Positions 32,951 to 42,629 of a DNA stretch of 64,000 nt are shown piece after piece. The notes below the pieces were generated by a model that had not been told where the DNA came from, did no database searches, and saw nothing but the letters and a program-made list of their open reading frames with translations. The translations under genes were made by a program, and so were the position numbers. Origin of the DNA: Bacteroidales bacterium (GTDB lineage: Bacteria; Bacteroidota; Bacteroidia; Bacteroidales; F082); the NCBI GenBank assembly GCA_017394865.1, contig JAFPWT010000009.1, positions 124,001-188,000 on the forward strand, written 5' to 3'. The first letter of the stretch is position 1; each line of letters starts with the position of its first letter.

Positions 32951-34900
32951 ATGTCAAAGATCATTGGTATCGATTTAGGAACCACCAACTCATGCGTTTC
33001 CGTAATGGAAGGCAATGAGCCGGTCGTCATCGCCAACAGCGAAGGCCACCGCACCACCCCGTCCGTCGTCGCTTTCACCGACAACGGCGAGCGTAAGGTC
33101 GGCGAACCTGCAAAACGTCAGGCCATCACCAACCCCCAACGTACCGTCTATTCCATCAAGCGTTTCATGGGCGAGACCTACGACAAGGTCCAAGCCGAGA
33201 TGAAGCGTGTGCCTTATAAAGTCGTCCAGGGCCCCAACAACACCCCGCGTATCGACATCGACGGCAAGACCTACACCCCGCAGGAAATCTCTGCCATGGT
33301 GCTTCAGAAGATGAAGAAAACCGCTGAGGATTACCTCGGTCAGACCGTCACCGAAGCCGTCATCACCGTGCCAGCTTACTTCAGCGACTCACAACGTCAG
33401 GCCACCAAGGAAGCTGGCGAAATCGCCGGTCTGAAAGTGCGCCGTATCGTCAACGAGCCTACTGCTGCTGCTTTGGCTTACGGTCTGGATAAGAAGAAGA
33501 GCGATGCCAAAGTGGCCGTTTATGACCTCGGCGGCGGCACCTTCGATATCTCCATCTTGGAACTCGGCGACGGCGTGTTCGAGGTGAAGTCCACCAACGG
33601 CAACACCCACCTCGGCGGCGACGACTTCGACGAAGTCATCATCAACTGGCTGGCCGAGGAGTTCATGAAGGACAACAGCGGCATCGACCTCCGTAAGGAC
33701 CCGATGGCCCTGCAACGTCTGAAGGAAGCTGCCGAGAAGGCCAAGATCGAGTTGAGCTCCAGCAGCGAGACCGAGATCAACCTGCCTTACATCATGCCTG
33801 TCAACGGCATCCCGCAGCACCTGGTCCGCACCTTGAGCCGCGCCAAGTTCGAACAGCTGGCTGACCATCTGATCCACGCCACCATCGAGCCCTGCCGTAA
33901 GGCTTTGCAAGACGCAGGCATGACTGTCAACGACATCGACGAGGTCATCCTCGTAGGCGGCTCCACCCGTATCCCCGCTATCCAGAACATCGTGCGCGAC
34001 TTCTTCAAGAAAGAACCTTCGAAGGGCGTCAACCCCGACGAGGTGGTCGCCATCGGCGCCTCCATCCAGGGCGGCGTTTTGACCGGCGAAGTGAAGGACG
34101 TGCTGCTGCTTGACGTGACGCCTCTGTCACTGGGTATCGAGACCCTCGGCGGCGTGATGACCAAGCTCATCGAGAGCAACACCACCATCCCGACCAAGAA
34201 GTCGGAGGTGTTCTCCACCGCTGTCGACAACCAGCCTTCCGTGGAGATCCACGTGCTTCAAGGCGAGCGTCCCATGGCCAACCAGAACAAGACCATCGGC
34301 CGTTTCATCCTCGACAGCATCCCGCCAGCGCCACGTGGCATCCCGCAAATCGAAGTCACCTTCGACATCGACTCCAACGGCATCTTGAACGTGAGCGCCA
34401 AGGACAAGGCCACGGGCAAGACCCAGAGCATCCGTATCGAGGCTTCATCAGGTCTGACCGACGCTGAGATCGAGCGCATGAAGAACGAAGCTGCAGCCAA
34501 CGCTGAAGCCGATAAGAAGGAACGTGAACGTATCGACAAGCTGAACCAAGCCGACAGCATCATCTTCCAGACCGAGAAGCAGCTGAAGGAATACGGCGAC
34601 AAGCTCCCGGCCGACAAAAAGTCAGAGATCGAAGGCGCCCTCGCCAAGTTGAAGACTGCTCACGAGGCCAAGGACATCGCCGGCATCGACACCGCCATGA
34701 ACGAGATGAACGCCATCTGGCAGAAAGCTTCTGAGGAGATGTACCGCAACGCCGGTGGCGCCCAAGGTGGCCCTCAAGGCGGCTTTGACCCGAACAACAT
34801 GGGCGGCGGCTTCCAAGGCGGCAACAACGGCCAGAACAATGGTAACAACGGCGGTAACGATGACAATGTTACTGATGCTGACTTTGAGGAGGTCAAATAA
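32951..34900 (+). CDS. dnaK: molecular chaperone DnaK (Hsp70)
   Basis: A 649-residue full-length Hsp70. The nucleotide-binding domain starts [21 protein letters not shown] and contains [16 protein letters not shown] and [15 protein letters not shown]. The substrate-binding domain follows [24 protein letters not shown] Gly/Asn/Gln-rich tail ends in the typical DADFEEVK. It folds proteins with DnaJ and GrpE, neither of which is adjacent. A purine-rich GGAGAAAC lies just before the ATG, unusual for Bacteroidetes, which seldom use Shine-Dalgarno sites. GC is higher than in the restriction genes downstream. Confidence 0.98.
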   Translation: MSKIIGIDLGTTNSCVSVMEGNEPVVIANSEGHRTTPSVVAFTDNGERKVGEPAKRQAITNPQRTVYSIKRFMGETYDKVQAEMKRVPYKVVQGPNNTPRIDIDGKTYTPQEISAMVLQKMKKTAEDYLGQTVTEAVITVPAYFSDSQRQATKEAGEIAGLKVRRIVNEPTAAALAYGLDKKKSDAKVAVYDLGGGTFDISILELGDGVFEVKSTNGNTHLGGDDFDEVIINWLAEEFMKDNSGIDLRKDPMALQRLKEAAEKAKIELSSSSETEINLPYIMPVNGIPQHLVRTLSRAKFEQLADHLIHATIEPCRKALQDAGMTVNDIDEVILVGGSTRIPAIQNIVRDFFKKEPSKGVNPDEVVAIGASIQGGVLTGEVKDVLLLDVTPLSLGIETLGGVMTKLIESNTTIPTKKSEVFSTAVDNQPSVEIHVLQGERPMANQNKTIGRFILDSIPPAPRGIPQIEVTFDIDSNGILNVSAKDKATGKTQSIRIEASSGLTDAEIERMKNEAAANAEADKKERERIDKLNQADSIIFQTEKQLKEYGDKLPADKKSEIEGALAKLKTAHEAKDIAGIDTAMNEMNAIWQKASEEMYRNAGGAQGGPQGGFDPNNMGGGFQGGNNGQNNGNNGGNDDNVTDADFEEVK

Positions 34901-34921
34901 GAGCCTCTGAAACCCACTAAC

Positions 34922-34962
34922 AAAACGGATGCTGATATAGAAATCGGCATCCGTTTTTCTTT
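34922..34962 (+). terminator. intrinsic terminator of dnaK
   Basis: AACGGATGC (34924-34932) pairs with GCATCCGTT (34947-34955), extended by GAT/ATC inside, and is followed by TTTCTTTT. It lies 23 bases after the dnaK stop. Confidence 0.85.
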
Positions 34963-35223
34963 TATTGAAGGTTAGCGTAACTTGTTGAAAATCATATAAA
35001 ATCGTGGCACATAGGACAAACGCGTGCTGCGCTTTTTTATTTTTTGTCGGAATGGAGTCGGCAGAAGCGGAGGGCGATTTCTTGTACCAAATTTGTCATT
35101 TATTATTAAATGTAAACGTGACACACATATGTACCACTTGAATTCTTTTTAATGAAATGTTGTAAATTCGGATAAAAAATGCTGTATTTTTGTCCATTAA
35201 TAACAAAACTGGGATTTTGTAAT
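34963..35223. other. AT-rich intergenic region after dnaK
   Basis: Together with the terminator this forms a 323-base gap between dnaK and the nuclease gene. I see no ORF or structured RNA in it. The only clear signal is the -7 box TATTTTTG at 35185-35192, 32 bases before ATG 35224, which sets the start of the nuclease gene. The abrupt fall in GC marks the edge of the restriction-modification insert. Confidence 0.5.
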
Positions 35224-35799
35224 ATGAACATTACATCTAACCTTAAATCTGAATACTGGTATCATGTATCTGATCAGAAAGAAATACCTATCTTTGGTAC
35301 GGTTAAAAGGAACGTAGATATTGAACTTTTAAAAGAAATTGTTGATGGTTTCCCAAATAATGAATCAAACAGGGAGTATATTAGTGATGTAATTAAAAGA
35401 AAACCAGATTCTATTGATCTGCTTCGCCAATTTGTTGGGGTCACAGATAAAAGAATGTATTTGGAATTGAGTTATATTTTTGCTAAAAAGAAAAAACCCA
35501 ATCATCCCGATACTAGTGTACTTGGATATTCCATTTATGAGCTAAAGAAACATTCAATGCTCTTCTTTAAAAACCTCATGCGACAAACTGGGGAGATAAA
35601 GAATGTGGCATCAGGTATAATTACTGATTATTTGATTTCCAAGGGATTGTTCGCCATTTTAAACGCACTTAAATCATTAGAATTTGAACAGCTACCCGCT
35701 TTTGTGGACGCACTTATAACCACCAAAGAAGTTCAACAAGCAGAAACAAAAAGAAGAGGACATGGGGGCAGAACAACAATTTGCAATTTTATTGAATGA
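35224..35799 (+). pseudogene. restriction endonuclease, N-terminal part (frameshifted)
   Basis: 191 codons of a predicted type II restriction endonuclease, starting MNITSNLKSEYWYHVSD. The frame runs normally to TKRRGHG and then shifts at a run of five G (35764-35768) into a short out-of-frame tail ending at 35799. Dropping one G would continue it into GAEQQFAILLNELGVSF of the next ORF, giving one protein of about 385 residues. The evidence that it is a nuclease is its place convergent to an adenine methyltransferase and its AT-rich, foreign-looking composition. It could be a dead gene, a phase-variable gene or a sequencing error. Confidence 0.6.
35764..35768 (+). other. G5 run at the frameshift
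   Basis: Five consecutive G in CATGGGGGCAG. Four would join the two halves of the nuclease gene. The second half's ATG (35762) overlaps the run. Confidence 0.6.
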
Positions 35800-36382
35800 A
35801 TTGGGAGTTAGTTTTCTTCCTGTAGGAAAACACATTAATCCCATGAGTGCAGATGACCCTAATGTTGATAAACAAACATTTGTTTTATCACAAAGGGATG
35901 AAAAAAAGACATGGAGCTTTGATGTTATAATAAAAAACAACGAAGGAAAACTTGTAGTCTTTACTCAAGGATTAATTCACACATCAGATCCCGGTCAATA
36001 TGGAGTTAACAAAAGCGGAGAAACGATATTAGTGCGTCAAAGCTTAAATAACTACAACGCTTCTAATAATAGTCATTGTGAATTGTGGGGGTTGGTTGAT
36101 GGTGTGGGATTTGTGGAAAACCCCGATAATACCATTTTCAAAATGCTTCCCGCTTTTGATAACTTTGTTCAGTTAAAAAGTCTCTATAAGGCTGCTTTGA
36201 GATTGCACAAACTCGGCATAGTACAAGTAAAGGCAATACGTTTTGACCCAGCTTTTTACACACAAGATGATGCGATGGAAATGTTCAATAAATACGGCAG
36301 CCATGATATTGTTGTCTTATCAAGTGATGAAGAACCTGATATGAAAAAAATCCACGCTGGGAAAGCGTGGATTTATGTATAA
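35769..36382 (+). pseudogene. restriction endonuclease, C-terminal part
   Basis: About 204 codons in the +1 frame relative to the first half. An ATG at 35762 could start it as a separate protein. The block SFDVIIKNNEGKLVVFTQGLIHTSDPGQYGVNKSGET holds the probable PD-(D/E)xK core (Asp in FDVI), a motif I associate from memory with type II nucleases carrying HTSDPGQYG; the final catalytic Lys is not obvious. The last codons contain a strong hairpin (36348-36374) that also serves as terminator for the methyltransferase on the other strand. Confidence 0.6.
36344..36374 (-). terminator. terminator for the methyltransferase inside the nuclease gene
   Basis: AAATCCACGC (36348-36357) and GCGTGGATTT (36365-36374) form a 10-base stem with a 7-base loop. 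On the minus strand it is followed by a run of T (complement of the A run at 36344-36350). It lies 24 bases past the methyltransferase stop. Confidence 0.75.
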
Positions 36383-36397
36383 TAATCAGCTTTGTAA

Positions 36398-38722
36398 TTA
36401 TATTCCCAGTAATTGTTTTACTAATATATCAATTTTAGAAATATAATAAGATTTTCTGTCTATTTCTTTATGACCACGAAAACACATTTCAGAAATATCA
36501 CAATGAATGGGATTGGTTTTTTCAAAAACCGGTATGTTGAGTTTGTTGATGATGCTAGGCGTTATTTGTGTACCTACCATAAAACTTTCAATGGTTTCTC
36601 GGTACAACGTGGAACTTATTAAACCACACACGTAATATGCCTCTCTTTGGTCATTCAACCCAATAGATATTATCTTTTCATTGCATATTATATTCTTGTT
36701 TCCCAAAACAATATCATTTGCATACTCAACGACTGCCGGGGTGAAAGATTTGGAAATATATCTCCAACAAACTTTGAATGGAGCAAACGAATAATCTCCT
36801 ATACGCTGTAATGTATAGTAGTATTTTTTGTGTATTTCTTCATCAAAACTAGTAAACCCCCTTCTTTCCTCCAATTCTTTTTTAAAATCATTGAAATATG
36901 CTTCTGATTTTGGTAACAAATGGAGTTCATTTTTAGAAATAGGGCACATTTTGGTGTTTGAATTATGCGGACAAATAATATACTTTGAATATGAGTATCC
37001 CCAAAACTCTAGCTCGTTACCAGTTAAGAAAGGATAGACTAGGTCTTTTTCAATTTCCTTTGTTATAACTTTTACTTTGTTCTTTGCCCTTGAAACATTA
37101 TTTTGAACTGTAACAGTGTGCTCTGTAGAAGAAAGAATGTTTAACCAAAATATACCATTTGCACCACCTGTAAAAGTGCCCGTTCTAGCCTTATATTGAT
37201 TATTTCCCAATATGACATCGGATTGTGATAATTTGGTTTCAGATTCGGTAATCCATCCTGAATTAAGAACATTTTTTTCAGACGGTCTCGCTTTAAGAAG
37301 AGTTAGTTCAAAACAATCATTGACCGATATTTGTTTTTCTAATAATTGTTTTTTGGTATGCCACATATAATAATCAACAGGATAATTTGTGTATTGTCCT
37401 TTTATTGCATAAAATAAAGCAGTCCTAGTTACGGCACCCTTGAATGGATTAATGGACGAAAGGTCATCAACACGAAAAACTTCGATAGGACATTTCGAGG
37501 GCTTTATGACAAACTTTCTAAATCCTTCTCCTTGCATAATAGATTTGAAGAGGGTTTCTTTAAGAAGAAAGGCTATTCCCCCTCCAATTTTTAAATATTT
37601 ATCGATGGCGATATATGTAAATAACACAGAGATATCCTCTTTTATGAAATTTGAATTTAGACCTTTTTTCTCAAATAATCCATAATACTGCCATAAAAAA
37701 GAATATTTTTGTTTATAGACTTCTGGGAGGTATTCCCAATTAACCCAAGGGGGGTTCCCGACGATATAATCGTACTGAATAGAAGGAACAGTGTCGTATC
37801 GACTATTATTAACCGAAATGTATTCTGGTATAGGCTTGCCTCCGTGGATAATGTCAGAATAATAAATGGGGATCGTAACAGGAGCACTTTGTTTTACGTC
37901 AAATCGTTTAATATATAAGAGAAGATAGTTTGTTTTTGCTGCCAACACTGTTAATGGATTAATGTCAATTCCAAAAACAGAATTGAAAATTTTACCACTT
38001 GATAGAGTATCAAACTTATTTATTAATGCAACTAGAAAAACCCCTGAACCGCAGGTTGGATCTATATAGGTCTTATGACACGCATCTGGGTCGTCCTTAG
38101 TGAGAGTGTCAATTGCCTGGTCTGCCAACCAGTATGGAGTGTAAAACTCACCTAAACCATGCCTGACTTCTTTGGGAAAGACACTTTCAAAAATACCACT
38201 AATGAAATTATCTCCTTTGCTATCAGCAATCGATCTGATCTCTTTATCAATAGTGATAAAATAACTATCGATACCTGGTATCTTTAAGAACCAATTATAG
38301 TATGCAGGGCAAGTATAATTGGTTACACCATTATTCTCAAAAAAAGAATCATTAAAACAATCTATTGACAACATATCTCTGCCACAGAATGCTTGAGCAG
38401 CCAACACCCTTAACACTAAAGCATAATATGTTTCCAAACAAAACAGTAGTTTAAAGAACTCATCGAAATTTGAGATTTTTAGTTTATAAAAAGAAGAGAG
38501 CTTGCTGATGTCAACTTTTCTTTGGCTATTAAGGTTTCCATGAATGTCAATAAATATTTTTTTCCAGTTATCGTATGTGTCTAAAAACTCTTTAGAGGAT
38601 GCTTTGTTGAATAATAACTGAACACAGCTTAAATATTGCTCTTTTTTTATCCAATCCCATAACCCATTGCCCTTCTGAGAGCGAATTACTTTATTATTTG
38701 GTGAATTATATTTGTCTATCAT
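36398..38722 (-). CDS. N6-adenine DNA methyltransferase of a type II system
   Basis: A 774-residue DNA methyltransferase. The SAM-binding motif I is DPTCGSGVFLVAL (about residue 222), preceded by the characteristic GLGEFYTPYWLADQAID, and the catalytic motif IV is IVGNPPWVNW (about 328), defining an N6-adenine enzyme. The C-terminal half holds the target-recognition region. It protects host DNA from the partner nuclease encoded convergently at 35224-36382. Composition is clearly more AT-rich than neighbours, fitting horizontal transfer. A -7 box TATCTTTG lies at 38760-38767. If the nuclease is dead, this is now an orphan methyltransferase. Confidence 0.9.
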   Translation of the reverse strand: MIDKYNSPNNKVIRSQKGNGLWDWIKKEQYLSCVQLLFNKASSKEFLDTYDNWKKIFIDIHGNLNSQRKVDISKLSSFYKLKISNFDEFFKLLFCLETYYALVLRVLAAQAFCGRDMLSIDCFNDSFFENNGVTNYTCPAYYNWFLKIPGIDSYFITIDKEIRSIADSKGDNFISGIFESVFPKEVRHGLGEFYTPYWLADQAIDTLTKDDPDACHKTYIDPTCGSGVFLVALINKFDTLSSGKIFNSVFGIDINPLTVLAAKTNYLLLYIKRFDVKQSAPVTIPIYYSDIIHGGKPIPEYISVNNSRYDTVPSIQYDYIVGNPPWVNWEYLPEVYKQKYSFLWQYYGLFEKKGLNSNFIKEDISVLFTYIAIDKYLKIGGGIAFLLKETLFKSIMQGEGFRKFVIKPSKCPIEVFRVDDLSSINPFKGAVTRTALFYAIKGQYTNYPVDYYMWHTKKQLLEKQISVNDCFELTLLKARPSEKNVLNSGWITESETKLSQSDVILGNNQYKARTGTFTGGANGIFWLNILSSTEHTVTVQNNVSRAKNKVKVITKEIEKDLVYPFLTGNELEFWGYSYSKYIICPHNSNTKMCPISKNELHLLPKSEAYFNDFKKELEERRGFTSFDEEIHKKYYYTLQRIGDYSFAPFKVCWRYISKSFTPAVVEYANDIVLGNKNIICNEKIISIGLNDQREAYYVCGLISSTLYRETIESFMVGTQITPSIINKLNIPVFEKTNPIHCDISEMCFRGHKEIDRKSYYISKIDILVKQLLGI

Positions 38723-38759
38723 CTTTGTCTAGTTTTACGAAGATTTGTTTTTATTGGTA

Positions 38760-38767
38760 CAAAGATA
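38760..38767 (-). promoter_or_regulatory. -7 box of the methyltransferase gene
   Basis: CAAAGATA on the plus strand is TATCTTTG on the minus strand, 37 bases before the ATG at 38722. Confidence 0.55.
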
Positions 38768-38906
38768 CAAATTAAAAGAATAGGTAAATATAAATAAAGA
38801 CGGGAAACAATCTATTAAAACAGAGAGTAAAAATAGAGAAATAATCCCACTCTCATAATAAATTTAGCATTCTGATTGGAGCCTTTCATTCTACAAGGTG
38901 ACACAT

Positions 38907-39917
38907 TTAACGCCTTTCCCTAAACCTCCTTTCCAACTCCCTCATACTGTCAATCAGTTCTGCAAACGTCGGCTTCTCTCCGTAAATCATTGAATCGCAC
39001 ATATATTGGTAATCCTTCCGCCAATCGTCGATGTGTCTTTCCGGCGGAACCAGGCAAATGCGATTGCGAATGTCACCCGAATAATCCACTCCAAGGATGG
39101 AGGTAAACCTCTCCCTGTGATGACGGATATGCTCCCAAAGCGCATCGTCACGCACAGCGGCAACCGCAAAATCTCGGTCCATCATCCTATTAAGGTCGTA
39201 GAGGTGCCTCGACCTACGATTGGCCGGAAGCCTGTCATGCTCAACCGAAAAAAGCTCGTGTAGCAGAAAAGCTTTCTCCAGGAAGGTCTTCTGTGGAGCA
39301 GCGGTAGTAACCTTGGTTTGAACCACATCCGTATTGATCAGAGGAAGTGCGTTTTCAATGATCGAACTCACTTTTAGTTCCACGCTTGGCTCCATGAGCG
39401 ATCTCGCCCCCACTTCCAACACAATCATGGGCTTGATGTAGTCGAGAAACGTGGGCAATACCGACTGGTATTGTACGTAAATATGTCGTGGTTCGGGATA
39501 GGTATTGTCACCTTCGCCGTCAGGTTCCACCGTGATAGTCAGCTGATCCTTCAAACCATAACGTTCTATTTGACTGGTAATAACACCGGCCAGAGCTTCC
39601 CTTACAAATAGTGACGACGATTTGCGCAGCTTCTTTAGTTGCTTCTTGGTCGGTTCGTCATTCAATCCGAAATACTCATAGTTCACCGTCAAGTCGATGT
39701 CTTCCGAAAAACGCTCTATCAAATTGCCGTTCTTGCTCAGCGAAGTACCCCCTTTAAAGATGATGTGCTCGCCCAGCTCCGAATCGAATATCAGTTGTAG
39801 CATCACCGTTACCCAGTAATCCTTTTCGACTGCCTGCTCTGGCAAGCCCATCACGTTCTTGCATTGTATCAGTACAGCTTGTTTCTGTACGTCATTGAGT
39901 TGTATGTAGTTGTTCAT
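38907..39917 (-). CDS. AbiEii/AbiGii-type nucleotidyltransferase toxin
   Basis: A 336-residue protein of the AbiEii toxin family, the toxin of type IV abortive-infection (AbiE) systems. The nucleotidyltransferase signature is HIIFKGGTSLSKNGNLIERFSEDIDLTV (about residues 54-81), with the GG-S motif and the D-x-D metal pair. Members transfer nucleotides onto tRNA or otherwise halt growth when phage infects. Its start lies 26 bases inside the upstream antitoxin-like gene, the usual AbiE order of antitoxin first. The length is near the usual 300-340 residues and all key residues are present. Confidence 0.88.
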   Translation of the reverse strand: MNNYIQLNDVQKQAVLIQCKNVMGLPEQAVEKDYWVTVMLQLIFDSELGEHIIFKGGTSLSKNGNLIERFSEDIDLTVNYEYFGLNDEPTKKQLKKLRKSSSLFVREALAGVITSQIERYGLKDQLTITVEPDGEGDNTYPEPRHIYVQYQSVLPTFLDYIKPMIVLEVGARSLMEPSVELKVSSIIENALPLINTDVVQTKVTTAAPQKTFLEKAFLLHELFSVEHDRLPANRRSRHLYDLNRMMDRDFAVAAVRDDALWEHIRHHRERFTSILGVDYSGDIRNRICLVPPERHIDDWRKDYQYMCDSMIYGEKPTFAELIDSMRELERRFRERR

Positions 39918-40518
39918 AGAAAATATTTATTAAGTTCCTAATCCAAAGCGGCATCAGTTTCATATCGTGTGTCGAAAACGGTTCTGGGTGTTGTCCCAGC
40001 ACCTTCTTCAGTTGATCCTTATGTTCATCAGTCACATACTTTTCACCTATGTCCCTCAAAGCTGTGGTAATGAGCATGGCCAGCTTATCATAGAACGCCA
40101 GCTTCTTTGGCGACACATGACGGAACAGGATACCCCGTCCATTCTTGATATTCACCTTACGGTTGCTGCCGTCGGTCAAATACACCACATTCATCGGTAC
40201 TTGAGTTGACAAGCCCAATATATTTTGCGCTAGCGCACCCGCGGGGAATATCCTCACCTTGTCACGCCTGGCAATGGCCTGTGCAATGTCCTCGTACGAA
40301 GGATATAACATTCCCAATCCCAACTCCTTGTCGACGTGAGGGTAGCAGTAGATGCCGTGACATACGTGCAACAACACCCCCCCCCTCGCCATGCGGCTCA
40401 ATGCCTTCTGCACAGCATCAGGGTCTCCATAATGGGCATATTCTTCCGTAGAAAACACAGAACCCCTGCCGCGTTTTTTAATCGATTTAAGTATCTTATC
40501 ATCAATTGAATACATCAT
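39892..40518 (-). CDS. AbiEi-like antitoxin/regulator (DUF6088 type)
   Basis: A 208-residue protein with an N-terminal winged helix-turn-helix (SIDDKILKSIKKRGRGSVFSTEEYAHYGDPDAVQKALSRMARGGVLLHVCHGIYCYP) followed by a C-terminal antitoxin-like domain (FPAGALAQNILGLSTQVPMNVVYLTDG). This is the Bacteroidetes DUF6088 version of the AbiEi antitoxin. Such antitoxins repress their own promoter by binding inverted repeats and neutralise the AbiEii enzyme without direct contact in the type IV model. The repeat at 40535-40563 is a candidate operator. Confidence 0.85.
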   Translation of the reverse strand: MMYSIDDKILKSIKKRGRGSVFSTEEYAHYGDPDAVQKALSRMARGGVLLHVCHGIYCYPHVDKELGLGMLYPSYEDIAQAIARRDKVRIFPAGALAQNILGLSTQVPMNVVYLTDGSNRKVNIKNGRGILFRHVSPKKLAFYDKLAMLITTALRDIGEKYVTDEHKDQLKKVLGQHPEPFSTHDMKLMPLWIRNLINIFYEQLHTTQ

Positions 40519-40534
40519 AATTTTCGTTATATTT

Positions 40535-40572
40535 TGTCGGTTTTATATCAAATAATTCCGACAGCAAAAGTA
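40535..40572 (-). promoter_or_regulatory. AbiE promoter and candidate operator
   Basis: CAAAAGTA at 40565-40572 is TACTTTTG on the minus strand. Directly downstream TGTCGG (40535-40540) and CCGACA (40558-40563) form an inverted repeat with a 17-base spacer, placed where AbiEi would repress transcription. Confidence 0.5.
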
Positions 40573-40712
40573 CGCAAATTTTATTATTTTGCAAAACTTT
40601 TTCATCCTTTAGTATCCCACCCCAAAAAAATGTTTCATTTTTCCCCAAACTTTTTTTTTGCATACGCAAAATGACTGCGTAGCACCATTAGATGCTGGTT
40701 AAGTTCTTCAAG

Positions 40713-40761
40713 CGAATGAAATATTTGCATTCGTTCCAACCGCTTTTATTTCGTACCTTTG
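40713..40761 (+). promoter_or_regulatory. -7 box and upstream palindrome, gene at 40795
   Basis: TACCTTTG (40754-40761) is the -7 box. CGAATG/CATTCG arms at 40713-40718 and 40728-40733 form a palindrome with a 9-base spacer about 20-40 bases upstream, in the position of a regulator site. The rest of the 276-base gap to the AbiE genes is AT-rich with no ORF. Confidence 0.45.
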
Positions 40762-40794
40762 CCGCCAATTGATACGAATCAAAACATTTTAAAA

Positions 40795-41574
40795 ATGAAA
40801 AAAGTTCCTTTACTGATTTTCGCATTGCTCATGTTGGGCATGAGTGCCTTTGCGCAAAAATCGCTCAACCTTTTCGTGAGCGCTGGCATTGGCACCCTCG
40901 ACAATTACGACCTCGGCACTGCGCCCTACCACAACAACGGAAGCACCAAAGTTCGCAACTGGGGTTTCAACTACCTTTGGGACCAACATCAAATCCAAAT
41001 AGACGGCAAATATCTAAAAAGCACACTGAACACCCTTGAAGGGACTGACGCGGCTGTCGATTTCAACGTCGAATACCTTTATCGCTGCATCAACTCGGAG
41101 GACAACCGTTTCCGTTTCCACACCGGTGCAGCACTGAAGGGTTACGGCGAAATGAAAACCATACCCTCTTTGCAAAATGCAGCTGTCTGCATTTCCGTTT
41201 TTGGCGATCTCCGTTCGGTAAACCTGGTGGAATACGACTTCGCCCTCAGCAAGGATAAGACACATTACCGGATGACCGCTTACGGCAAGCTAGATCTTCC
41301 CCTTATCGGCTTGGCCAATCGCCCCGGATACTCCTACGTGTATGACGCACAAGGCTTAGGCCTTCTTGAAAGCATCTTCGGAGGCCACCAAACCTTTGCC
41401 AAGTTCTTCCCGGGGTGCAGCACCGACTTTGGCTTGTGGCTCAACATGAAAAACAAAAACCGCATCGGCCTCAGCTACCGCTGGGATTACATCAGCACGG
41501 GTAAAAAGGATATCTGGCGTTACGACAATGCCTACCATACCCTTAACCTCTCCTTTGTGTTTAACCTTAAATGA
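40795..41574 (+). CDS. secreted hypothetical protein
   Basis: A 259-residue exported protein (signal peptide MKKVPLLIFALLMLGMSAFAQ). The mature part is made of alternating polar and aromatic strands (NWGFNYLWDQHQIQIDGKYLKST, FGLWLNMKNKNRIGLSYRWDYIS) and ends in an aromatic strand NLSFVFNLK, the arrangement of a small outer-membrane beta barrel. No named family is recognised. It overlaps the S41 peptidase gene by four bases if that gene uses its first ATG. Confidence 0.7.
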   Translation: MKKVPLLIFALLMLGMSAFAQKSLNLFVSAGIGTLDNYDLGTAPYHNNGSTKVRNWGFNYLWDQHQIQIDGKYLKSTLNTLEGTDAAVDFNVEYLYRCINSEDNRFRFHTGAALKGYGEMKTIPSLQNAAVCISVFGDLRSVNLVEYDFALSKDKTHYRMTAYGKLDLPLIGLANRPGYSYVYDAQGLGLLESIFGGHQTFAKFFPGCSTDFGLWLNMKNKNRIGLSYRWDYISTGKKDIWRYDNAYHTLNLSFVFNLK

Positions 41575-41582
41575 ATTCAGCC

Positions 41583-42620
41583 ATGAAAAATATCCGCACC
41601 CTGATACTCTGTCTTTTTGCCATCGGCCTTGCTTCTTGCCAACACGCATTCAGTCCTTCCGACGAACCGGACAACCCCATCAACGTGTTCGACTACCTTT
41701 GGAACAAATTGGACCAACAATACGCCTTCTTTGACGTGAAAAACGTGGACTGGGACGCAGTATACGAAAAATATCGCCCCATGGTGTATGACGAAATGAG
41801 CGACGATAGTCTTTTCGCCGTTTGCGCCGCCATGCTGAACACTTTGCAGGACGGCCACACCAATTTGACATCCCCTTTCAACGTCTCGGCCCCCGACTCG
41901 TTGAGCTATATGATGTACACCCAAAGCCAATTCAACAAGGAACTGGTTCTAAACAACTATCTGACATTTAACTATCAGACCACTGGTGCTTTCGCCCACA
42001 ACGCCATCCGCAATGGTGAAGTGGCCTACATCCGCTACAGTTCCTTCTCCAACGACATCTCGAACGAAGACATGCTTTACCTCGCCAATCATTACAAGGA
42101 CTGCAAAGGCTTGATTTTTGACTTGCGCGGAAACGGTGGCGGCACCGACACCAATATTGAGCAGCTGCTCAGCATCTTCGACAACCACGGACAAGTGATT
42201 ATGATGAACCAGATGAAAGCCGGTCCAGGACACAACGATTTCACAGAGCCTCGCCCTGTCCACGCCCCCGACTCCAGCCTGTTAGGTGAGCATTACTACA
42301 CCAAGCCTGTGGCAGTCCTGATCGACCGCGGCTCGTTCAGCTCGACTTCATTCTGCGCCGTCTGCACCATGGCCTATGACAACATCAAACTCTTCGGCGA
42401 CTATACCGGAGGCGGCATGGGCATGCCCAACGGCGGCGCCCTACCCAACGGCTGGACCTATCGCTTCAGCATCTCACGTGGCCTCACCGCTGACGGACAA
42501 CATCCTGAATACGAGAACGGCGTCCCACCCGATGTGCACGTACTCCTCGACCCCGCCCTGACCGCCCAAGGCATCGACAACATCATCGAGACGGCCGCTG
42601 ACTGGATATCTAATCAATAA
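41583..42620 (+). CDS. S41-family C-terminal-processing peptidase, lipoprotein
   Basis: A 345-residue lipoprotein (MKNIRTLILCLFAIGLASC) of peptidase family S41 (tail-specific protease-like). A small N-terminal domain (FDYLWNKLDQQYAFFDVKNVDWDAVYEKYRP) is typical of the Bacteroidetes S41 group. The core has GLIFDLRGNGGGTDTNIEQLL and the nucleophile loop DRGSFSSTSFCAVCTMA. No PDZ domain is obvious. An alternative ATG at 41571 overlaps the upstream stop as ATGA. It is followed nine bases later by an S8 peptidase. Confidence 0.88.
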   Translation: MKNIRTLILCLFAIGLASCQHAFSPSDEPDNPINVFDYLWNKLDQQYAFFDVKNVDWDAVYEKYRPMVYDEMSDDSLFAVCAAMLNTLQDGHTNLTSPFNVSAPDSLSYMMYTQSQFNKELVLNNYLTFNYQTTGAFAHNAIRNGEVAYIRYSSFSNDISNEDMLYLANHYKDCKGLIFDLRGNGGGTDTNIEQLLSIFDNHGQVIMMNQMKAGPGHNDFTEPRPVHAPDSSLLGEHYYTKPVAVLIDRGSFSSTSFCAVCTMAYDNIKLFGDYTGGGMGMPNGGALPNGWTYRFSISRGLTADGQHPEYENGVPPDVHVLLDPALTAQGIDNIIETAADWISNQ

Positions 42621-42629
42621 GGATTTGAA

